From an uncultured Pseudomonadota bacterium (GTDB taxonomy: Bacteria; Pseudomonadota; Gammaproteobacteria; Burkholderiales; SCOH01), in the NCBI GenBank assembly GCA_937863215.1, contig CALMFQ010000056.1, forward strand, positions 1-12,786: a stretch of DNA of 12,786 nt, written 5' to 3'. This document shows positions 1-5,563 of this stretch, one piece after another; the first letter of the stretch is position 1; every line of letters starts with the position of its first letter. The translations under genes were made by a program, and so were the position numbers. Below the pieces are notes generated by a model. That model saw nothing but the letters and a program-made list of their open reading frames with translations. It was not told the DNA's origin and searched no databases.

Positions 1-495
1 TTCGGAGGTGCTTTCGAATACGCGCGCCGCGAGCCGCAGTTCTTCTTCCTGCTGGCGCTGCTCGGTGATGTCTTCGCCGAAGCAGCTGATGCCGGTGATC
101 TGGCCGCTGTCGTCGCGCCGCTGTACCGTATGCCAGCGGATCAGGCGAGAACTGCCGTCGCTGGCGACGATGCTCTTTTCGTGGTTGTACGGCGGATTCT
201 GCCGGCGCGTGTAGACGTCGATTTCCTGCGCCACGCTTGCCCGGTCGCCCGGGCTGATGAACAGGTCGAACCAGTTGTTGCCGAGCACCTGCCGCGCATC
301 GCGCTGGCTGATGCGCAGCAGTTGGTCGCTGCAGTATTCGATATTGCCGTACAGATCCAGCACCACCGTGATCAGATCGGCAATCTGGATCATTTCCAGC
401 AATTGCGTCTCCAGCGCCTGGCGTGACATCTGGCTGATGGCCTGGCTGGAGAAGATTCCGGACGCTACGGGATCGAAATGGCTGGTGGTGGGCAC
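1..495 (-). CDS. PAS-domain sensor protein, probably a GGDEF/EAL-type signalling protein (C-terminal part outside window)
   Basis: The reverse strand stays open for 165 codons to the window edge. From the ATG at 429 it reads MSRQALETQLLEMIQ and continues as a PAS fold: a segment like IADLITVVLDLYGNIEYCS, then WFDLFISPGDR, and a closing strand GISCFGEDITEQRQQEEEL. It then enters LAARVFESTSE, which typically opens a second PAS domain in multi-PAS diguanylate cyclases or phosphodiesterases. That output domain is inferred, because it lies outside the window. No membrane segment is visible in this part. The start is uncertain: GTG at 495 has only a weak AGG about 10 nt upstream, and ATG at 429 has no better site. 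The gene follows the histidine kinase on the same strand after 60 nt without a visible terminator, so co-transcription is possible. It is in the same frame as the kinase, separated by one TGA and 20 sense codons. Confidence 0.75.
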   Translation of the reverse strand, partial: MPTTSHFDPVASGIFSSQAISQMSRQALETQLLEMIQIADLITVVLDLYGNIEYCSDQLLRISQRDARQVLGNNWFDLFISPGDRASVAQEIDVYTRRQNPPYNHEKSIVASDGSSRLIRWHTVQRRDDSGQITGISCFGEDITEQRQQEEELRLAARVFESTSE

Positions 496-555
496 GGCGG
501 CTGAACCTGCGCGGGGAACGGAGAGGAGCTTTAACTGTAGCCGAGTTTGCGCCGC

Positions 556-1860
556 TCAGGAGGAGGTTTTCAGACTCAGTTCCACGCACAGCCCGCCGTG
601 TTGCGGGCGGCTGTAATTCAAGGCGATGGCGTTGCGTTGGCAGATGCGGCGCACGATCGCCAGCCCCAGCCCGCTACCGCCGTCGGCCTGACGTGCGGCG
701 TCACCGCGGGTGAACGGCTGTTGCATGCGTTCGATATCGGCGGCGGCGATGCCGGCACCGTGATCGATTACCTGCAGGCATACCGTGTCGGCCTGTTGCA
801 GGCTGCGGATCACAATCGGCGGCTGGCCGTAGCGGCGTGCGTTGTCGATCAGGTTGCCCAGCACCCGCTGCAGCGCCAGCGGTTTGAGCGTCAGCGGCGC
901 TAGATCGTCCGCCAGCTCGGTGACGATTTCCAGCCCGTCGCGCTGGTAGCGTTCCACCATCGCCAGGATCAGCCGATTCAGCTGCTGCGGGCTGGCCGGC
1001 TCGTCCGGTTCGCCGGCGATGAAGTCGTGGAACTGGCGCACGATGCGCTCGATGTCTTCGGTATCGGTCAGCATGCCGGTGCGCAGGCTTTCGTCCTGCA
1101 TCATTTCCACCCCCAGCCGCAGCCGCGTCAGCGGGGTGCGCACGTCGTGCGAAATGCCGGCAAGCATGATGCGGCGTTCCTGCTCGGCTTGTTGCAGTGC
1201 GCCGGTCATGCGGTTGAAGCTGGCCGCCAGCGTGTGCAGCTCGCGCGGGCCGTCTTCCGGCAACGGTTCGGGGTGCTTGCCGGCCGCCACGGTGGCGGCG
1301 GAGCGGGTAAGTCGCTGCAGCGGCCGGTTGATCAGCCAGGTAAAGGCGAAGGCGGCTGCCAGCGCCAGCAGTGAAAAGGTTGCGGTGAGCAGCAGTGTGG
1401 TCGAGCCCATCGGCGGCTCGGTGCTGCCGAGCGGAATCACCAGCCAGTAACGCTCGCCAACCATGCGGATCGGTAGCCAAAGCTGCTGTTTCGGCTGGAT
1501 TTGCATGCGTGCATCGACGACATGGATGCCGTATTCGTGCAGTCGGTCGATCAGCCGTTCGGCGGCTGGCGACAATTCCGTTCCCGGTGCGGGCGGCATG
1601 ACTTCGTCGAGGGGTTGCAGGTTGATCGAATACGGCCGGTTGCGCAGCGTCAGGAATGCCACGCGCTCATCGGCGCTGAATCCCTGCAGTGCCGATTCCA
1701 GTTCGGCCAGCGTATCGATCACCTGTTCCGCCAGTTGCCGCGATTCCAGCCGCTGGTGGCTGTAGCGCAGCATGCCGAGCGTGAACAGCTGGCAGGCCAG
1801 CGTCAGCGAAATCAGCAGCAGCGCCAGTCGGCCAAACAGGCTGCGCGGCAGCAGCGACAT
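556..1860 (-). CDS. envZ: Sensor histidine kinase, EnvZ family (EnvZ/RisS-like)
   Basis: This 434-residue inner-membrane kinase should phosphorylate and dephosphorylate the regulator encoded just upstream. The visible order is: TM1 about 10-30, a periplasmic region of about 120 residues, TM2 about 154-178 and a HAMP linker about 179-232. Next come the H box GISHDVRTPLTRLRL with the phospho-acceptor H238, and the catalytic domain with N box GNLIDNARRYG (335-345), G1 DHGAGI (366-371), F box QPFTRGDAAR and G2 GSGLGLAIV (395-403). The H-box region closely resembles E. coli EnvZ (SHDLRTPLTRIRL), and length and layout also fit. I chose the start at 1860 because it overlaps the regulator stop as TGATG, which implies translational coupling. 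A longer reading from 1905 lies inside the regulator gene. The signal is unknown. The nearby LTPEQ-repeat gene and GTAA boxes hint at envelope stress as well as, or instead of, osmolarity. Confidence 0.93.
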   Translation of the reverse strand: MSLLPRSLFGRLALLLISLTLACQLFTLGMLRYSHQRLESRQLAEQVIDTLAELESALQGFSADERVAFLTLRNRPYSINLQPLDEVMPPAPGTELSPAAERLIDRLHEYGIHVVDARMQIQPKQQLWLPIRMVGERYWLVIPLGSTEPPMGSTTLLLTATFSLLALAAAFAFTWLINRPLQRLTRSAATVAAGKHPEPLPEDGPRELHTLAASFNRMTGALQQAEQERRIMLAGISHDVRTPLTRLRLGVEMMQDESLRTGMLTDTEDIERIVRQFHDFIAGEPDEPASPQQLNRLILAMVERYQRDGLEIVTELADDLAPLTLKPLALQRVLGNLIDNARRYGQPPIVIRSLQQADTVCLQVIDHGAGIAAADIERMQQPFTRGDAARQADGGSGLGLAIVRRICQRNAIALNYSRPQHGGLCVELSLKTSS

Positions 1861-2585
1861 CAGCGATTGCCGCCGTCCGGTACGAAGACGTAGCCAAAGC
1901 CCCACACCGTCTGGATGAATTTGGGCTCACTCGCGTTGGTTTCGATCAGTTTGCGCAGCCGCGAGATCTGCACGTCGATGGCCCGATCGAACGAGTCGTG
2001 GTCCTTGCCGCGTGCCAGCTCCATCAGCCGTTCGCGCGACAGCGGATGGCGCGGGTGCTGCGCCAGTACCTTGAGCAGCGAGAATTCGGCGTGGGTCAGG
2101 CCGATTTCCGCATCGCCGCGATACAGCTTGCGCGTGCCGGCATCGAGCCGGAACGGGCCGAATTCATAGCTTTCGTCCTCGACGTAGGCGGCTGCCAGTG
2201 CGGGCGTGGCGGCCTGACGGCGCAGAATGGCATTGATGCGCGCCAGCAGCTCACGCGGGTTGAACGGTTTGGCCAGGTAATCGTCGGCGCCCATTTCCAG
2301 GCCGACGATGCGATCCACCTCATCGCCGCGCGCGGTCAGCATGATGACTGGCAGATTGTCGCCGAGTGCGCGCAGCTTGCGGCACACCGACAAGCCGTCT
2401 TCGCCCGGCAGCATCAGATCGAGTATCAACAGGTGCGGCCGGTTGCGCTGCAGGCGCTTTTCCAGCTGGCTGGCGTCGGCATAGGCATCGACATCGAAGC
2501 CTTGTTCGGTGAGATAGCGCAACAGCAGTTCGCGCAGGCGCGGGTCGTCGTCGATGACGAGCAGTTTCTTTTTACTTGTATCCAT
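1860..2585 (-). CDS. ompR: Response regulator, OmpR family (OmpR/RisA-like)
   Basis: This is a cytoplasmic DNA-binding regulator of 241 residues; E. coli OmpR has 239. The receiver domain (about 5-125) has the acidic pocket D12/D13, the phospho-acceptor D56 in LILDLMLPGEDG, T84 and K106. A winged-helix output domain follows, with SIDVQISRLRR-like (here AIDVQISRLRKLIE) and the OmpR-type ending IQTVWGFGYVFVPDG. Several stretches match OmpR nearly word for word, for example EVDRIVGLE, KPFNPRELLARI and PLSRERLM. I chose ATG at 2585 because the length then fits OmpR. An in-frame ATG at 2609 is possible, and neither has a strong ribosome site. It is the first gene of a minus-strand operon with the kinase (1-nt overlap). 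The region upstream contains two inverted GTAA-N6-GTAACA boxes, so autoregulation is likely. A CpxR or RisA role cannot be excluded by eye. Confidence 0.93.
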   Translation of the reverse strand: MDTSKKKLLVIDDDPRLRELLLRYLTEQGFDVDAYADASQLEKRLQRNRPHLLILDLMLPGEDGLSVCRKLRALGDNLPVIMLTARGDEVDRIVGLEMGADDYLAKPFNPRELLARINAILRRQAATPALAAAYVEDESYEFGPFRLDAGTRKLYRGDAEIGLTHAEFSLLKVLAQHPRHPLSRERLMELARGKDHDSFDRAIDVQISRLRKLIETNASEPKFIQTVWGFGYVFVPDGGNR

Positions 2586-2630
2586 GGCCGTCAGTTTAGC
2601 AAGCTGCATCGCGCTGGGGCAGGGGCGTTT

Positions 2631-2673
2631 GTAAGGATTCGTAACATCGGCCGGCTTTGTTACAAGCTTTTAC
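2631..2673. promoter_or_regulatory. Dyad of two OmpR/CpxR-type boxes between divergent ompR and the LTPEQ-repeat gene
   Basis: The layout is GTAA (2631-2634), N6, GTAACA (2641-2646), N11, TGTTAC (2658-2663), N6, TTAC (2670-2673), exactly symmetric about 2652. Each arm is a tandem GTAA repeat with a 10-bp period, the arrangement bound by OmpR-family dimers. Read on the minus strand, the right arm is GTAAA-N5-GTAAC, which matches the published E. coli CpxR consensus GTAAA-N5-GTAAA at nine of ten positions. The left arm points towards the plus-strand gene and the right arm towards ompR. A weak minus-strand promoter (TTGTAA at 2665-2660, 16 bp, TACGAA at 2643-2638) would overlap the dyad. The symmetry is seen directly. 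Binding by the adjacent regulator is inference. Confidence 0.6.
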
Positions 2674-2806
2674 ATTTGCCAGAGGGCGGCACATATTTGC
2701 GCAAAGCCGGTTTTCTAATATCTTTCCTCATGGGGCCATGTTGACTGCTATGCGACAATAGTGGTTGAAAAACATGGCGATTCGTTTGCTGATCCGGGAG
2801 TGATTA

Positions 2807-3340
2807 ATGCGTGCAGCACAAGTGCTAACCGTGGCGGGCCTGCTCTGCAGCGCATTTGCACGCGCGGAGGGGCCGGTTGTCCCGGGCGGCGTCTGGAGTG
2901 CGCGACCCTTGCCAGCGCCGGAAGGGGCTTATCAGGAATATCGTCAGCGCCGGCTGGAACGGGCGTTGAGCGAGGGCAAGCTGACGCCGGAAGAGGCCGA
3001 TGCCTTGCGCCGCCGCTGGCGCGATGAACCGGCAAACCAGCCGCTGGAAAGATTGACGCCGGAGCAGCGCGAGCAATTGCGCGAGTTTGCCGAACAGCGC
3101 CGCCGCGACCGCCAGCAGTTGCACGACAGCCTGTCGCCGGAACAGCGCGATACCCTGCAGAAGCTCAAGCAGAGTGGTTCGCTCGATCGCCAGCAGCTAT
3201 TCAATGTGTTGACGCCGGAGCAGCGGCAGCAGCTTTTGCTGCGCGAATTCCAGCGCAATCAGGAGCGCAAGAAGCTGTTGCGCGAACTGGATTCGCCCCA
3301 ACCCTCGCAACGTCGCCCATTGTTGATCCGCCCCGAATGA
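2807..3340 (+). CDS. Small secreted LTPEQ-repeat protein (Spy/CpxP-like motifs or DUF3106-like)
   Basis: The product has 177 residues. It begins with a signal peptide, a hydrophobic run about 6-19 with likely cleavage after ARA at 20, so it should act in the periplasm. The mature part is very polar and helical, rich in Arg, Gln, Glu and Leu. The motif LTPEEA/LTPEQR/LSPEQR/LTPEQR recurs at residues 59, 83, 109 and 135, a repeat of about 24-26 residues. LTxxQ motifs are the hallmark of the periplasmic chaperone/stress-sensor family Spy/CpxP, but similar motifs also occur in the less understood DUF3106 group, so I do not assign a firm family. The ribosome site is GGGAG at 2796-2800, 6 nt before ATG. 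The gene is divergent from ompR/envZ, with the GTAA dyad between them, as cpxP is from cpxRA. A candidate -10 TAATAT (2716-2721) without a good -35 would fit activator-dependent transcription. Confidence 0.8.
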   Translation: MRAAQVLTVAGLLCSAFARAEGPVVPGGVWSARPLPAPEGAYQEYRQRRLERALSEGKLTPEEADALRRRWRDEPANQPLERLTPEQREQLREFAEQRRRDRQQLHDSLSPEQRDTLQKLKQSGSLDRQQLFNVLTPEQRQQLLLREFQRNQERKKLLRELDSPQPSQRRPLLIRPE

Positions 3341-3385
3341 TTCCGCTGCATTCGCCTGTTGCCCATAGCGTTCTTGTCTGATTCT

Positions 3386-3415
3386 CTGGCATCGTTTCTC
3401 CGCGTTCTCTATAAA
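3386..3415 (+). promoter_or_regulatory. Candidate sigma-70 promoter of the chemoreceptor gene
   Basis: CTGGCA (3386-3391, 4 of 6 matches to TTGACA), an 18-bp spacer and TATAAA (3410-3415) lie 64 nt before the chemoreceptor start. No convincing flagellar sigma-28 element is present. A 10-bp perfect palindrome TTGCATGCAA (3457-3466) lies just before the ribosome site and may or may not matter. Confidence 0.35.
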
Positions 3416-3478
3416 CATTGAGAAGCACCGCAGCCAATTTTCGGTTGCGCTGGAGCTTGCATGCAAACAGGAGAATTC

Positions 3479-4582
3479 ATGTCGTTTTGGAAGAAAACAT
3501 CTCACGATCAGTTCAATCCTTCTGAACTTGCCGACTTGCGCGCCGAGAATATGGCGCTGAGTCAGCAGCTTGAGCAGGCGCGCGCAGAGCTGCAGGCCGC
3601 GCGGACCGAGCAGCAGCAGGCGGCGCAGCGCAGCCAGTTGCTGGCGGGGTTGACCGAAGGATTGATCCGCTTTGGCGAAACTTTTGCCACGGCTCAGCAA
3701 TCGCTTGGCGGATTGGTCGCGCAACTGAGCGACGACCGGGCGCGCGCGTCGACGGCAAAGAGCGTTTCCGGCGCCGGCAGCGAGGCTGTCCAGGCGATGT
3801 CGGGCAATCTGACCCGGCTGGCAGATACCTCGATTCAGGCCGCCAGCCAGGTTGGCAATCTGGACGAGCGCGCCAGCCAGATCAGCGGCATCGTGCAATT
3901 GATCAAGGAAATCGCCGATCAGACCAATTTGCTGGCACTCAACGCCGCAATCGAGGCGGCCCGTGCCGGCGAGCAGGGAAGAGGGTTTGCCGTGGTCGCG
4001 GACGAGGTGCGCAAGCTGGCGGAGCGTACCGGCACCGCAACGGCGGAAATCACTGCGCTGGTTGCGGCGATTCGCGATGAGACGCGCAATGCTCGCGGCA
4101 ATATGGAAATGCTGGCAGAGCAGTCGCAGCAGGTCAGTGGCATTGGCGCAGGCGCCAATCAGAGCATGCAGCAGATGGTCTCGCTGGCAGAGAGCATGGA
4201 GCAGGCGATTGAGCTGGCGTCGTTGCGCAGTTTCGCCGAACTGGCCAAGATCGATCATCTGGTTTACAAGTTTGAAATCTACAAAGCGCTGCTCGGCGTC
4301 GAGCCCTCCAAAACGACATCGAGCAACCATACCTCCTGCAGGCTGGGGCAATGGTATTACAGCGGCGAAGGCAAAAGCCTGTTCTCCGGTTTGCCCGGTT
4401 ATCGTGAGCTGGAGGCGCCGCATATGGCGGTGCATCAATCCGGTGGCGAAGCGTTGAGCAAATTCCAGCAAGGGGATGTCAGCGGTACGCTGGCAGCGGT
4501 AATGCAAATGGAACGACGCAGCGCTGAAGTATTGGACTGCCTGGCGACCATGGCTAAGGCGACTTCATCTGGCGGCGGCTGA
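3479..4582 (+). CDS. Soluble methyl-accepting chemotaxis protein with C-terminal CZB zinc-binding domain
   Basis: This 367-residue receptor has no membrane segment or signal peptide, so it is cytoplasmic. An N-terminal coiled coil (about 14-60) leads into the MCP signalling helices. The conserved hairpin tip lies at about 144-178 (EIADQTNLLALNAAIEAAR, then GRGFAVVADEVR), the contact site for CheA and CheW. The C-terminal part (about 250-360) is a CZB domain: H260 (DHLVYKFE), C287 (CRLGQWYYSG), and H315/H319 (PHMAVH). The H, C, H, H order and spacing (27, 28, 4) fit the zinc ligands of DgcZ and TlpD-type proteins. Such receptors are known to respond to zinc or to oxidants such as hypochlorous acid; which one applies here is unknown. 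ATG at 3479 is preferred over the in-frame ATG at 3461 because CAGGAGAA (3468-3475) sits just before it. No other chemotaxis gene is in the window, and the neighbours are unrelated. Confidence 0.92.
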   Translation: MSFWKKTSHDQFNPSELADLRAENMALSQQLEQARAELQAARTEQQQAAQRSQLLAGLTEGLIRFGETFATAQQSLGGLVAQLSDDRARASTAKSVSGAGSEAVQAMSGNLTRLADTSIQAASQVGNLDERASQISGIVQLIKEIADQTNLLALNAAIEAARAGEQGRGFAVVADEVRKLAERTGTATAEITALVAAIRDETRNARGNMEMLAEQSQQVSGIGAGANQSMQQMVSLAESMEQAIELASLRSFAELAKIDHLVYKFEIYKALLGVEPSKTTSSNHTSCRLGQWYYSGEGKSLFSGLPGYRELEAPHMAVHQSGGEALSKFQQGDVSGTLAAVMQMERRSAEVLDCLATMAKATSSGGG

Positions 4583-4590
4583 TCCCGCGC

Positions 4591-4634
4591 TATAATCCTT
4601 CCTTTTTCCAGCGCCACGGTCGCAAGCCGTGGCG
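4591..4634 (+). promoter_or_regulatory. Promoter -10 element and leader hairpin of the first EamA transporter
   Basis: A perfect TATAAT lies at 4591-4596, only 9 nt after the chemoreceptor stop, with a poor -35 (CTGGCG at 4569-4574, 16-bp spacer). Transcription would start near 4603. The short leader contains CGCCACGG (4612-4619), a 7-nt loop and CCGTGGCG (4627-4634), a perfect 8-bp stem. It ends 10 nt before the ATG and has no U-run, so it is not an intrinsic terminator. No Shine-Dalgarno sequence is visible between the hairpin and the start. Confidence 0.45.
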
Positions 4635-4644
4635 TTGTGCTTGC

Positions 4645-5514
4645 ATGACTGCGTTTGCCTATTGCCTGGTTGTCCTGATCTGGTCCACTACTGCGCTCGG
4701 CATCAGTTGGTGCGTCGAGGGTTTCGGCTTCTTTCCTGCGGTCGCTTTGCGCATGCTGTTGACCTTTCCCTTTGCCTGGGGCGCCTGCCGTTTGCTGCGG
4801 GTCGAGTTGCCGCACAACAGGGCTGCGCTCTGGACCTACATCGCCGGCGGGCTCAACCTGTTTGGCGCGATGATGTTGACCTATCTCGGCGCGCAATCGG
4901 TCAGTTCCGGCCTGATTGCGGTGTTGTACGGCACCGGCCCGTTGCTGACCGGATTGTTTTCCGTACTGTGGCTGCGCCAGCGGCTGACGCTGCATCATTG
5001 GGCCGGGCTGTGTCTGGCGCTGACCGGGCTGATCGTGATTCACCGGCATGCCTTGCTCGGCCACGCCGCTGCTGCCGGTGCGCTGATCGTGCTGGCCGGC
5101 GCGACACTGCAGGCGGCCGGCTCGGTGTGGATCAAGCGCCTCGATGCAGCTGTACCGCCATTGGCGCTGACACTCGGTTCGCTGTATGTGGCATTGCCGC
5201 TCTACGGCGTCAGCTGGTGGCTGGGCGGCTGGAACCTTCCCGCCGCAGTGCCGCCGTATGCGCTGCTGGCACTGGTGTATATGGCGATTTTTGCCACACT
5301 GGTGGCATTCAGCCTGTACGGATTATTGCTGCAGCGCCTGCAGCCGGTGAGCGTGGCGCTGATTCAGCTGATTACGCCGGTGACGTCGTTGCTGCTGGGG
5401 CGCTACCTGAACCATGAGGTCGTGACGCCGGCAATCTGGCTCGGCACCGCGCTGATTGTTGCCGGGCTGCTGGTGTATCAGTGGCGCAACGGCCGTGGCA
5501 ATAAACAAGGCTGA
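4645..5514 (+). CDS. EamA/DMT-family transporter, 10 predicted membrane helices
   Basis: The product has 289 residues, the usual length of a two-repeat drug/metabolite transporter. Ten hydrophobic segments can be followed, from AFAYCLVVLIWSTTALGISW at the N-terminus to WLGTALIVAGLLVYQW at the end, with a short basic tail. Each half has the EamA pattern, for example the first-half stretch GLIAVLYGTGPLLTGLFSVL and its second-half counterpart SVALIQLITPVTSLLLG. The protein should be an inner-membrane exporter of small metabolites. The substrate cannot be told from sequence. ATG at 4645 fits the first helix but lacks a ribosome site, and a hairpin sits just upstream. The stop codon lies inside the stem of the terminator shared with the convergent decarboxylase gene. 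Confidence 0.88.
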   Translation: MTAFAYCLVVLIWSTTALGISWCVEGFGFFPAVALRMLLTFPFAWGACRLLRVELPHNRAALWTYIAGGLNLFGAMMLTYLGAQSVSSGLIAVLYGTGPLLTGLFSVLWLRQRLTLHHWAGLCLALTGLIVIHRHALLGHAAAAGALIVLAGATLQAAGSVWIKRLDAAVPPLALTLGSLYVALPLYGVSWWLGGWNLPAAVPPYALLALVYMAIFATLVAFSLYGLLLQRLQPVSVALIQLITPVTSLLLGRYLNHEVVTPAIWLGTALIVAGLLVYQWRNGRGNKQG

Positions 5515-5537
5515 CCGCGTTGCCGCAGTCAGCCTTG
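5506..5537. terminator. Bidirectional intrinsic terminator between convergent genes
   Basis: CAAGGCTGAC (5506-5515) pairs perfectly with GTCAGCCTTG (5528-5537) across a 12-nt loop. Read on the minus strand, the stem is followed by TTTATT, so it should end the decarboxylase transcript well. On the plus strand the tail is only ATTGGT, a weaker signal. The TGA of the transporter gene (5512-5514) is part of the stem. Confidence 0.75.
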
Positions 5538-5563
5538 ATTGGTCGTTACCGCCTGCGTGTGGC

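Noticed and set aside
1860..1905. Longer kinase start at 1905
   Set aside because: The extra 15 residues lie inside the regulator gene and have no family similarity. The TGATG coupling at 1860 is a typical operon junction.
2741..2769. TTGACT at 2741-2746 as -35 of the LTPEQ-repeat gene
   Set aside because: No acceptable -10 is present 16-18 bp downstream. GACAAT at 2754-2759 is far too close.
3412..3440. Flagellar sigma-28 promoter for the chemoreceptor (TAAA then GCCAAT)
   Set aside because: The spacing is 17 instead of about 15 and the downstream element matches poorly. The sigma-70 type pair at 3386-3415 is better.
3197..4507. A 436-codon open frame on the minus strand opposite the chemoreceptor
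   Set aside because: Its composition (Gln, Leu, Arg, Cys runs) mirrors the reverse of MCP codons. The plus-strand MCP and CZB motifs are clear.
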